From CAVPDE01 sp963702565 (GTDB taxonomy: Bacteria; Desulfobacterota; DSM-4660; Desulfatiglandales; HGW-15), in contig CAVPDE010000013.1 in NCBI GenBank assembly GCA_963702565.1, forward strand, positions 90,674-154,673: a stretch of 64,000 bases of DNA, in the 5' to 3' direction. Below the pieces are notes generated by a model, which saw only the letters and a list, made by a program, of their open reading frames with translations, searched no databases and had not been told where the DNA came from. The position numbers were made by a program, and so were the translations under genes. Positions within the stretch are counted from its first letter, which is position 1; each line of letters starts with the position of its first letter. Positions 53,227-61,483 of this stretch are shown piece by piece.

Positions 53227-54204
53227 TCACTTCTTCATTCGTTTCAGAGCAGACTCCATGATCCGGCCGAGCAATTCCTGGTAGGACATGCCTGCGAGGT
53301 TGCACAGGATGGGAAGATCCGAAATATCCGGGTTGAGGCCAGCAAGCGGATTCACCTCGAGAAACCTGGGCACCCCCTGAGCGTCTGCCCTCAGATCAAT
53401 GCGGCCACCGTCCCTGCATCCCAGGCCCCGCCATGCCGCCAGCGAGACCTCGATTGCCTTTTGGGCCGCCTCATCCTTCACCAACCGATATTCAACGAAC
53501 TCCTCGAACTTTTTTTTGTTGGTGTAGGTGTAGGACCCGGGCTCCGCATCTTTCTTGAGCAAGACCTCAATCGCGCCGACGGCAAGAGCCTCCTCACCCG
53601 TTCCCGTGATTCCTACAGTGAATTCCCGTCCCGGCATGAAGGTTTCCAGAAGCACAGGCTGGTCAAAGGCAGCGAGCAAGCCGCGGCACACCGAGTCCAG
53701 ATCTTTTCTTGTCATGATTATTGACGACGCACTGATGCCTTTTCCTGTCCCCTCTGCCACCGGTTTTGCAAACAGAGGAAAGGGAAGATCTACGGCATCA
53801 ACATCAGAGGTCGTCTCCACAACGGTGAATTCGGGGGTGGGGATGCCCAAGTCGTGAATCACATGCTTGGTCATCCCCTTGTGAAGCGTCAGCGAAAGGA
53901 CAAGCGGATCAGAAAAGGTGTAGGGGATTTCGAAAGCATCCAGCAGAGCCGGGACCTGGGCCTCTCTCCCAAACCCCCTGAGGCCTTCCGCGATATTGAA
54001 CACCATATCCCATCGGTCGCCTGCGACCAGCCGGGCCGCAAGTTTCCGGATGTTCCCGATGCGATCTGTCTCAAAGCCCAGGCGTTGGAGCGTTTCTTCG
54101 ATCGCCTCGATCGTGTCGAGCCGATCGAACTCCGCCGTTTCCTCGTCTCCATACCCTTCGGCGAGGTAATCCTCCCGGAGATCGTAAGCGATCCCTATTT
54201 TCAC
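53227..54204 (-). CDS. D-Ala-D-Ala ligase-like ATP-grasp enzyme (first)
   Basis: 325 aa: EGLRGFGREAQVPALLDAFEIPYTFSDPLVL, ATP-binding FAKPVAEGTGKGIS and metal-binding FLEVNPLAGLNPDISDLP. Homologous to the downstream ligase. The start overlaps the KamA stop. Two dedicated ligases in a KamA operon suggest stepwise peptide bond formation outside the murein pathway; inference. Confidence 0.8.
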   Translation of the reverse strand: MKIGIAYDLREDYLAEGYGDEETAEFDRLDTIEAIEETLQRLGFETDRIGNIRKLAARLVAGDRWDMVFNIAEGLRGFGREAQVPALLDAFEIPYTFSDPLVLSLTLHKGMTKHVIHDLGIPTPEFTVVETTSDVDAVDLPFPLFAKPVAEGTGKGISASSIIMTRKDLDSVCRGLLAAFDQPVLLETFMPGREFTVGITGTGEEALAVGAIEVLLKKDAEPGSYTYTNKKKFEEFVEYRLVKDEAAQKAIEVSLAAWRGLGCRDGGRIDLRADAQGVPRFLEVNPLAGLNPDISDLPILCNLAGMSYQELLGRIMESALKRMKK

Positions 54205-55526
54205 GCCACGGCCTCTACCCTCTTCCCATCTCCTGAATGGCCTTTAGAATCCGGGTAGTGGAACACTCGATCCTGGTAGTTTTTGAGCAGGACATCCTCC
54301 CCCTCGCGGCCTAGGTAGTATTCCGGAAGAAGAGGGATCTTGCCTCCCCCGCCAGGGGCATCGATCACGAACGTCGGCACCGCATACCCTGTGGTGTGGC
54401 CGCGCAATCCCCGTATCATCTCCAGGCCTTTTTCTACCGGGGTCCGAAAGTGAGCCGACCCCAGGATCGGGTCACACTGGTACAGGTAGTAGGGTTTTAC
54501 CCTCATTTTGAGAAGGCCGTGCACCAGCGCTTTCATGGTGGGCACGTCATCGTTAATCCCGGAGAGAAGAACCGTCTGGCTCCCAAGGGGAATTCCTGCA
54601 TCCGCCAAACGTTCGCACGCCTGGCTCACCTCAGGGGTCAACTCCTCCGGGTGAGTGAAGTGGATACTCATCCAGAGGGGATGGAATTTTTTCAGCACCC
54701 GGGTCAGAGCCGGGGTGATTCTCTGTGGAAGGACCACCGGCGCCTTGGTTCCGATCCTCAGAAACTCCACATGGCGGATCTGGCGCAGACGTGAAAGAAG
54801 CCACGCCAGGCTCTCGTCCGAAAGGGTCAGAGGATCGCCTCCTGAAAGAAGCACGTCCCGAACCGTGGGCGTTCTCTCAATGTAGGCAATCGCCTCCTCC
54901 CAGCGAGCCAGGTTTGTGGAAGCGCCCCCATGATGTCCCACCATTCTCGACCGCGTGCAGTACCGGCAGTAAGTGGAGCAGAAGTCCGTTACGAGGAACA
55001 GCACCCTGTCAGGATACCGATGGACTAAACCCGGGACAGGACTGTCCTGGTCTTCTGCAAGAGGGTCCGCCGCTTCGCCTGGCGAAGAGAGATGTTCGCT
55101 CGTGGTCGGCAATACCGTTCGTCGAATGGGTTGAAATGGGTTGATCCTGTCCAAAAGGCTCGCAAAGTAGGGCGTGATCGCCACAGGAAGCTGATGGCCG
55201 GCATGGGTCATGGCCAGTCGCTCCTCTTCGGACGGCGCGAGAATGCGGCTCAGCGCTTCGATGTCGCGGATGCGGGCGCGCAATTGCCATCGCCAATCGT
55301 TCCACTCTGTAGGGGTTGCCTCTGGAAAGAATCGTTTGCGGAAAGCGGCAGTTCGAGGGCTGCAGCGAAACCTTGGGAAATGAGGTGCCTTCTGGATGGA
55401 TATTATTTTCGGGTTTTCTTTTAAGTCCGGTGAAGAATCGGATCCACTCTCCACCTTGTGTTCTCCAAGTCCGGAAACCGGACTCGGAGGCTCAAAATCC
55501 TCCGAAGCTAAAATGTCCTTCTTCAT
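54201..55526 (-). CDS. KamA-family radical SAM aminomutase
   Basis: 441 aa with radical SAM CSTYCRYCTR (CxxxCxxC, near residue 185), and PLP-enzyme region DAPGGGGKIPLLP conserved in lysine 2,3-aminomutase. The long N-terminal region and lack of EF-P signals favour a KamA-type metabolic enzyme over EpmB. Substrate (lysine, glutamate or other) cannot be fixed by eye. First gene of a sigma-54 operon. Confidence 0.82.
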   Translation of the reverse strand: MKKDILASEDFEPPSPVSGLGEHKVESGSDSSPDLKENPKIISIQKAPHFPRFRCSPRTAAFRKRFFPEATPTEWNDWRWQLRARIRDIEALSRILAPSEEERLAMTHAGHQLPVAITPYFASLLDRINPFQPIRRTVLPTTSEHLSSPGEAADPLAEDQDSPVPGLVHRYPDRVLFLVTDFCSTYCRYCTRSRMVGHHGGASTNLARWEEAIAYIERTPTVRDVLLSGGDPLTLSDESLAWLLSRLRQIRHVEFLRIGTKAPVVLPQRITPALTRVLKKFHPLWMSIHFTHPEELTPEVSQACERLADAGIPLGSQTVLLSGINDDVPTMKALVHGLLKMRVKPYYLYQCDPILGSAHFRTPVEKGLEMIRGLRGHTTGYAVPTFVIDAPGGGGKIPLLPEYYLGREGEDVLLKNYQDRVFHYPDSKGHSGDGKRVEAVA

Positions 55527-55647
55527 CCTTTATCCTTACCCCCAGACCTTTATTTAAAACAGGGAAGATCCCTTCCCTTTGAGGAGAGCTCTCCTTGAGT
55601 TCTCCATAAAACTTCCAATTCAATTACTTTTTCATATTCTTTACTAA

Positions 55648-55662
55648 GCATTATCTATGCCA
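55648..55662 (-). promoter_or_regulatory. Sigma-54 promoter for the KamA operon
   Basis: Minus strand TGGCATA-N4-ATGC; GG and GC at the right spacing, mismatches at two -24 positions and one -12 position. 122 bp before the KamA start. Two GGAAC-N5-GTTCC-type dyads lie upstream. Confidence 0.65.
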
Positions 55663-55715
55663 AAAATTTAACGCTCTGATAATCCATACCTTTTGATTTT
55701 GACCTTAAATTATAG

Positions 55716-55863
55716 TGAACATCCAGTTCCGATGCAAGAGATAAAAGAGTGTTGAGGCACAAAAAGTTACCCTCCGAGGCGGCTTAATGCTTTGAAACCT
55801 ATTTGGAAAAACAGACTGCGACATCCAAGTTCCGATCCTGGATGGATCGGAACTTCCAATTCC
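55716..55863. promoter_or_regulatory. Activator-site cluster upstream of the KamA promoter
   Basis: TGAAC-N5-GTTCC at 55716-55730, centred 61 bp upstream of the -24 element, and GGAAC-N5-ATTCC at 55849-55863. Between them a perfect 12-bp inverted repeat AAGTTCCGATCC / GGATCGGAACTT at 55827-55855. Same motif family as upstream of the SpeD-like operon. Confidence 0.6.
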
Positions 55864-55960
55864 TATCTTCATTAGCCCTTCATTTCTGGGATGCTTGCCT
55901 CTTTGGGTGGGATTCTCTTCTGATACATCCTGGGGGGAAGATCTTCGCGGCTAAAGCAGC

Positions 55961-56260
55961 CTAAAGGGGTTCATTGCCTTTGTCGGTCGGATAGATCATG
56001 GCACTCTCAATCCGCTCGCTTACCGTGTATTTCCTTATCCTGACGATCTTCTTGCCTTCTTCCTCTCGCACGACACCGGCTGCTTCCACCTCTTTACGAA
56101 TGTGCAAGAGGAGCTCAGGACCCTTTCCTTTAGGGTCCACCTGATACTCGTTCTCATCATGGGAAGAGATGGCAATCCCTGTGACATTCCCCTGATCGTC
56201 CCAGGCTGTGGGGATAACCACACCCCGGATCTTGGTCACTTTGCTTGGGCCTTTAGCCAA
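55961..56260 (-). CDS. Conserved small protein, sigma-54 controlled
   Basis: 99 aa; start is TTG at 56260 with AAGGCGG upstream. Predicted beta-rich IRGVVIPTAWDDQGNVTGIAI, then LLLHIRKEVEAAG and VRIRKYTVSERI. Family not recognised. It has its own -24/-12 promoter (56306-56320) and upstream dyad (56498-56512), between the KamA operon and the activator gene. Confidence 0.65.
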   Translation of the reverse strand: MAKGPSKVTKIRGVVIPTAWDDQGNVTGIAISSHDENEYQVDPKGKGPELLLHIRKEVEAAGVVREEEGKKIVRIRKYTVSERIESAMIYPTDKGNEPL

Positions 56261-56305
56261 AAACGCACCGCCTTGTCATTGGGTTAAATGCTTCCGTTAT
56301 TTAAA

Positions 56306-56320
56306 GCATGAGTTGTGCCA
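56306..56320 (-). promoter_or_regulatory. Sigma-54 promoter for the 99-aa gene
   Basis: Minus strand TGGCACA-N4-ATGC; two mismatches overall, doublets at right spacing. About 46 bp from the -12 element to the start codon. Confidence 0.75.
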
Positions 56321-56497
56321 AACCACTCGTATTCTCCTCTTCTCACCGAGAAAGCGGAGTCGGAGCATAGACTGGTCTTTATTAACTTATTGAAAATCCC
56401 TAATATTACGACCATAACTCTTTTGAGCCGGCACCCACACCCTCTCAAGAAAAACCGCAAATCCAAGACCACAGAGCATCTCTTTTTTCTCTTCATC

Positions 56498-56512
56498 GGA
56501 ACCCACGGTTCC
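56498..56512. promoter_or_regulatory. Activator dyad upstream of the 99-aa gene
   Basis: GGAACCCACGGTTCC, a perfect GGAAC-N5-GTTCC, centred 185 bp upstream of the -24 element. It lies just beyond the stop codon of the activator gene. Confidence 0.65.
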
Positions 56513-56535
56513 GCCTCAGCCCCGACAGAACAAGG

Positions 56536-57942
56536 TTAGGCCGAAGAGGATTTGAAATCTTCCTTTCGTATAGCGTACTTCTTCATGAGCTTGTGAAGCT
56601 GTCTGGTGGTGATCCCCGCTGCTTTTGCAGAATCCTTGATCTTTCCCTTATGGTGAATCAGCTGTTCTTTGATGTAGTTTCTCTCGATGTGTTTCAACCC
56701 CTCCTTTCGCACTTCCGAGAGAGTCCACTGGGTGTCCACGGCCACGCTGGGCGTGAGCCCCTCGGCTTCGAAAAGCTCGCTCGGAAAACTTTCGGGGTTC
56801 AAGATGGGCGACGTTTCCAAGATGTGGGCCCGCTCGATCAGATTCTCCAACTCTCGGATGTTTCCCGGCCAATCGTACTGTTCGAACGCCTCCAGCACCG
56901 AGGGGTGGACGTGATGGATGGCTTTGGCGTTGAACTTGTTCATGCGCCGGAGAAAAACATCTACAAAGTGAGGGATGTCCTTTTTTCTTTGTCGCAGGGG
57001 TGGAACTTCGATGGGAAACACGTTCAAACGGTAGTAGAGATCTTTCCGGAAGAGGCCCTGTTCGGACATTTTTTTTAGATCCGTATTGGTCGCGGCGATC
57101 ACCCTCACATTCGCATCAATCGTCTCCTCCCCTCCCACTCGCTGAAAAGTGCCGTCCTGAAGGACCTGGAGAAGCTTGATCTGAGCCGACGGGGTGATCG
57201 TGCCGATCTCATCCAGAAAGATGGTCCCTCCTTTTGCAATTTCAAACTTTCCCAGCTTTCTCCTGATCGCTCCGGTGAAGGCCCCTTTTTCGTGGCCGAA
57301 GAGCTCGCTCTCCAATAGGGTGTCCGGGATGGCGCCGCAATGAACGCTGATGAACTGGGCGTCATTTCGGTTGCTGTGCTTGTGAATCAGGCTGGCCAGC
57401 ACTCCCTTGCCGGTTCCTGTTTCTCCGATCAGGAGAACTGTGCTCTTGGTCGGCGCGACAGAGCGAATCTTGCCGAACGCAGCCTTCATGACGTCGCATT
57501 TTGTCCGAATGAGCTCCAGGGAGTCCGACTGCCAGAACTGGTCTCTCAGGTAGTCGAGCTCCGACTGCATGAGGGCCGTCTCGTCGATGCTTTCGGTCAC
57601 ATATTTCACTTCAGGGGGATTCAGAGGATAGGTCAGGTAATTGCTCGCTCCGGCCTTCACAGCCATCACCGCTTCCCTGATCTCCTCTTGGGGACACATG
57701 ACGACGATTTCGATGGTCGGATACACTTGCCAGAGAGCCTGGAGCGCTGTCGTCAACCCTCCGGGCTGGGAGGATCGAAGAAGATCGATGTCCATGAAAA
57801 GGTAGTCGTAGCGCCTGTGATGGAGCATGTTCAGAGCGGTGTCGCTGGTGGGGGCTAAATCTACGCGGTAAGCCGAACGATGGCATTTTCGGATGATGCG
57901 GTAGTCATCCTTGTCTTTCGTCACCACAAGAATGGATCTCAT
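56536..57942 (-). CDS. NtrC-family activator with degenerate receiver domain
   Basis: 468 aa. Receiver-like N-terminus: SILVVTKDKDDY in place of the acidic pair (T8, K9), D51 in FMDIDLL retained, Cys where the switch Thr/Ser is expected (VVMCPQ), and Tyr for the conserved Lys (NYLTYPL). AAA+ domain complete: GETGTGKG, EKGAFTGAIRR, and a Fis-type HTH (GKIKDSAKAAGITTRQLHKLM). Probably activates sigma-54 without a normal phosphorelay. No kinase adjacent. ATG 57942 follows GGAGAAGG. Confidence 0.85.
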   Translation of the reverse strand: MRSILVVTKDKDDYRIIRKCHRSAYRVDLAPTSDTALNMLHHRRYDYLFMDIDLLRSSQPGGLTTALQALWQVYPTIEIVVMCPQEEIREAVMAVKAGASNYLTYPLNPPEVKYVTESIDETALMQSELDYLRDQFWQSDSLELIRTKCDVMKAAFGKIRSVAPTKSTVLLIGETGTGKGVLASLIHKHSNRNDAQFISVHCGAIPDTLLESELFGHEKGAFTGAIRRKLGKFEIAKGGTIFLDEIGTITPSAQIKLLQVLQDGTFQRVGGEETIDANVRVIAATNTDLKKMSEQGLFRKDLYYRLNVFPIEVPPLRQRKKDIPHFVDVFLRRMNKFNAKAIHHVHPSVLEAFEQYDWPGNIRELENLIERAHILETSPILNPESFPSELFEAEGLTPSVAVDTQWTLSEVRKEGLKHIERNYIKEQLIHHKGKIKDSAKAAGITTRQLHKLMKKYAIRKEDFKSSSA

Positions 57943-58135
57943 GGCCTTCTCCGGATCACCAGGGCTTTCCGCTTTATAAAACAATCTGAATGATTGTCAA
58001 CAAAATCATGACCCCCCAATGCAAAAAGAGACAGTTGAAATGCGCTCCGGGTTTTGTCATAGTGGATCAGAAAACCTTCGGGTGCCCCTTTTCATATCAG
58101 CACCCTAAGCGCAACCGACCCGGACCGAGACGTCT

Positions 58136-58573
58136 ATGAACTTCAAGAAATACCGCTTCCTTCTTGCGCTGCTTGGCATTTCAATTCTGCTCTGCGGCAA
58201 AGGGTTCGCCCAGGAGTCGCCGTCCTCCTCTTCTGCGTCGGGCGCTGAAAAGCCGACCCTAGTCCAAGCCGCCATGTGCGCCAGCTTGAAAGAGGGAAGC
58301 CCCTGCAACCCCGGAGCCGTCTTCCCCGTCAGCCAGGGGAAGGTTCTTTGTTTTTCCTCTTTTGACCCGGTCCCTCGAAAGACGTCCATTTTTCACAGCT
58401 GGTTTCACAGGGATGTTTTGATTACCAGACAAAAACTCACCCTGAATTCACCGCGATGGTCGACCTACAGTACCATCCAGCTTCGCGAATCAGACAAGGG
58501 TCCCTGGAGAGTGGAGATTACGGACCAGGACGCACGACTGCTCGAAGTTCTCAGGTTCAGCATCACGGACTGA
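58136..58573 (+). CDS. DUF2914 domain protein
   Basis: 145 aa, signal peptide (first ~24 residues), then a DUF2914-like C-terminal region: VLCFSSFDPVPRKTSIFHSWFHRDVLITRQKLTL, ending GPWRVEITDQDARLLEVLRFSI. Likely periplasmic; role unknown. Precedes the CdaA-type gene by 6 bp, so co-transcribed. Confidence 0.75.
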   Translation: MNFKKYRFLLALLGISILLCGKGFAQESPSSSSASGAEKPTLVQAAMCASLKEGSPCNPGAVFPVSQGKVLCFSSFDPVPRKTSIFHSWFHRDVLITRQKLTLNSPRWSTYSTIQLRESDKGPWRVEITDQDARLLEVLRFSITD

Positions 58574-58579
58574 CGGACT

Positions 58580-60004
58580 ATGGATTTTCTCTTGCATTTT
58601 TTTCAGGCGGTCAAGTGGCAGGATCTTCTCGACATTGCCCTGAACAGCTACATTCTGTTCAGACTCTATGTTCTCTTCAGGGGAACGAGCGCCTTTCGGG
58701 TGCTCGTGGGCGTCGCGATCTTCTGGATCTTCAACAAACTTGCTCTCTCTCTGGGCCTGGTAGTCACCAGCTGGGTCATCCAGGGAATCACCCTGGTCGC
58801 CGCTGTCATCATCGTCGTGATCTTCAGAAACGAGATCCGCTCCGTTCTGCAGGCCAAGAACCTCAAGTCCATTCTTTGGGGGTTCCCGCAAAGTGCGGAA
58901 CAAGCTCCTGCTGAAGCCGTTGCCGATGCCCTGTACGAAATGGCTCACAGCAGAACCGGAGCTCTTCTGATTCTGCCGGGCAAAGAAGACCTCTCCGAAG
59001 TGGTCCACAGCGGCATCCCCTGGCAGGGACTCGTCTCCAGGGAAATCATCATGACCATTTTCTGGCGCGATAACCCGGTGCATGACGGAGCTGCTGTAGT
59101 TCGCGGTCGCCGGATCGACGAAGTGGGTGTCATCCTGCCTCTTTCCCACAGGGACGACCTGCCCTCCTTCTATGGAACCCGGCACCGGGCGGCCCTCGGC
59201 CTAGCCGAAAGATCCGACGCCCTGGTCCTCGCGGTCTCTGAGGAAAGAGGAACCGTTTCTGCAGCCAGGAACTCTCAGATGCATGAGGTCAAAAGCAGAC
59301 AAGACCTTCTAAACATCATAGAACGACACGGGGGGGCCACGATCTCCTGGGGCCGCACAAGAAAGGATAAACTTGAACTCGGCCTGGCCGCTGTGCTCTC
59401 CATATTCCTGATCATCGGGGTTTGGTCCACCTTTACGCGCGGGGTGGATACCGTGATCTCCATGGATATCCCCGTGGAGTATGTGAAACGTCCGCCTGAA
59501 ATGGAAATTCTGGATACTTCGGTCAATGCGGTTCGGCTGGAGCTCAGCGGCTCAGGCGCCCTGTTGAGAAGAATCCAACCGGATCAGGTGAGCGTCAAGC
59601 TGGATTTGAGCAAAGGGGTCCCGGGATCAAACCCATTCCCCGTCACTCCTGAAAGCGTTTCCCTTCCTCCGGGCGTTCTTCTCAAGGATGTGAAGCCGCC
59701 GGTGGTGGACGTCACCTTGGACACAACGGTGAAGAAGGAGCTTTCTGTCCAAGTGGACTGGGTTGGAAAGCTTCAAGACCCTTTACTGATTGCGCAGGTC
59801 AAAACCGATCCCCTCAAAGTGCAGGTTTCCGGCCCGGCTCGGGCCCTCTCCACTCTCTCGGCAGTCTACACGGAGAAAGTCAGCGTGGATCAAATCAGCC
59901 GATCAGGGACCCTGAGCGCCAGACTGGTCCCCTCCCCCCCCTCCCTGAAGCTCTCACCGGACAAGGTCACCATCGAATACATCGTCAAAGAAAGAACCCC
60001 TTGA
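58580..60004 (+). CDS. CdaA-type diadenylate cyclase fused to YbbR domains
   Basis: 474 aa. Three N-terminal transmembrane helices (~15-90), a DAC domain (~100-240) with the DGA motif (D172) and RHR motif (R201-H202-R203), then a fourth transmembrane helix (~268-288) followed by YbbR/CdaR-like repeats (~290-474, segments like DIPVEYVKRPPEMEILDTSVNAVRLELSGS and repeats DTTVKKELSVQVDWVGKL). In many bacteria CdaA and its regulator CdaR are separate proteins; here they are one. Makes c-di-AMP. Confidence 0.85.
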   Translation: MDFLLHFFQAVKWQDLLDIALNSYILFRLYVLFRGTSAFRVLVGVAIFWIFNKLALSLGLVVTSWVIQGITLVAAVIIVVIFRNEIRSVLQAKNLKSILWGFPQSAEQAPAEAVADALYEMAHSRTGALLILPGKEDLSEVVHSGIPWQGLVSREIIMTIFWRDNPVHDGAAVVRGRRIDEVGVILPLSHRDDLPSFYGTRHRAALGLAERSDALVLAVSEERGTVSAARNSQMHEVKSRQDLLNIIERHGGATISWGRTRKDKLELGLAAVLSIFLIIGVWSTFTRGVDTVISMDIPVEYVKRPPEMEILDTSVNAVRLELSGSGALLRRIQPDQVSVKLDLSKGVPGSNPFPVTPESVSLPPGVLLKDVKPPVVDVTLDTTVKKELSVQVDWVGKLQDPLLIAQVKTDPLKVQVSGPARALSTLSAVYTEKVSVDQISRSGTLSARLVPSPPSLKLSPDKVTIEYIVKERTP

Positions 60005-60315
60005 GCCGACCGCTGACGGCCGACCGCCCGGTTTCATGATTCGCGCAGGGTCCCCGGGGGTACTCTCTTCAAAGCCGCAACATTTCTTCGTCGTCCCTCT
60101 CGCGCCCCCAGGTTTTTGCCATGGGCACATGGTGGGCTTCAAGCATCCACTTTCTTACTCAGTCTCTCCTCTGGGGCTACTTCGGGGCAGGAAAACAAAG
60201 GCCGGCGCTCGCAACGGCTATCGACTGAACCTGGTTGCGGCTCTTCAGAGACCACCCCCCGGTACCCTGCATGACGAATTTTTTCAGCGAGCACTCTTTC
60301 TGCAAAAGATATCCA
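60005..60315. other. Intergenic gap, nothing recognised
   Basis: 311 bp between the convergent CdaA-YbbR and ABC permease genes. No supported ORF or clear terminator seen. Confidence 0.5.
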
Positions 60316-61482
60316 TTATGCTTCTCTGAGGGCGTCGACGATCTCCATGCCTGAGGCCCTGATGGCGGGGAGGATTCCTCCCACAAAACCCATGCCCAGA
60401 GCGAAGGACATGGCTTTGAGGGTAATGGGAACATCGAGCGAAAAACTGAAAGCGAGTTCCGAAAAGGTCTGGAAATTGGTGGTGGACACCGTGAAAAACT
60501 GCAGGAAAGAGGCTAAGAAGAGCCCGGCCATCCCTCCCAGAAATCCGAGAAACAGGGATTCCATCAGGAAGGCGGTCAGAATGCTTGTGCGCCGGAAACC
60601 CAGGGCCCTCAGGGTGCCGATTTCGCGTGTCCGGTTCGCCACGGAAGCGTACATGGTGATCATCCCGCCCACGACCGCGCCTATGGAAAAAACGATGGTG
60701 AGAGACAGCCCCAGGATCCGAAGAAATTTGGCCATCATCTCTGATTGGTCCTTGTAGTAAGTGGTTTCTCGCTTGGCCTCCAGGGTCAGCCGAGGATCGC
60801 TTTCAATCCGGGTTTTCACTCGCTCAAAGTCGGCGGACTCCCGCAGCCTGAAAAGAAGGGATGAATAGACAGGCCTGCGAAACGCCTGCATGAGCTGATC
60901 CACATCTCCCCAGATTTCCGAACTGAAACCCGTGCTTCCAGCATCGAAAACTCCTACCACCGTCCATGATCGCATGGCAAAGAAGAGGCTTTTCCCGAGA
61001 TCCGCGCCCTGAAATCCCTTCGCAATGCTTCTCCCGATAATGATTTCTGAAGAGCCGGGTTTGGGAGTTCGGCCGACAGCCAACCTCACCTGTGGTCGTA
61101 GCAGGAAGGAGTCTTCTGAGATTCCCCGGATCACCACGTTGGCACGGCTTCCGCTCTCCCGTTTTTCCATCGTGATCAAAACCACCAGTTCCTTGGCCAG
61201 GAGCGGCCGGCCCCTCGGCCCTGAGGCCACTTCGGGCATAGTCTCCACAATGGAGGCCTGAACGCGGTCCACCCCGCTCTGGACTTCCGACACTGAAGAA
61301 CGGCGGATCACCACCACGTTGTCGAAGGACCCCGTATCCACCAGTGTTTTCTGAAGCCCTTCAGCCAGCATGAGAATGGAGGCAAAAACAAATACCACCA
61401 GAGCCATTCCCGAAGCCGTCAAAAACGTGGTGAGGCGGCGGGTGAGGAGATTTCTCAGGCTGTAGAAGAACAGCAGGCCCAC
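60316..61482 (-). CDS. FtsX/MacB-type ABC transporter permease (second)
   Basis: 388 aa: N-terminal transmembrane helix (NLLTRRLTTFLTASGMALVVFVFASIL), large extracytoplasmic MacB-like domain, and three C-terminal transmembrane helices around the REIGTLRALGFRRTSILTAF loop. Part of a MacB/Lol-type exporter with the genes to its right. Ends 311 bp from CdaA-YbbR. Confidence 0.88.
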   Translation of the reverse strand: MGLLFFYSLRNLLTRRLTTFLTASGMALVVFVFASILMLAEGLQKTLVDTGSFDNVVVIRRSSVSEVQSGVDRVQASIVETMPEVASGPRGRPLLAKELVVLITMEKRESGSRANVVIRGISEDSFLLRPQVRLAVGRTPKPGSSEIIIGRSIAKGFQGADLGKSLFFAMRSWTVVGVFDAGSTGFSSEIWGDVDQLMQAFRRPVYSSLLFRLRESADFERVKTRIESDPRLTLEAKRETTYYKDQSEMMAKFLRILGLSLTIVFSIGAVVGGMITMYASVANRTREIGTLRALGFRRTSILTAFLMESLFLGFLGGMAGLFLASFLQFFTVSTTNFQTFSELAFSFSLDVPITLKAMSFALGMGFVGGILPAIRASGMEIVDALREA

Positions 61483-61483
61483 C

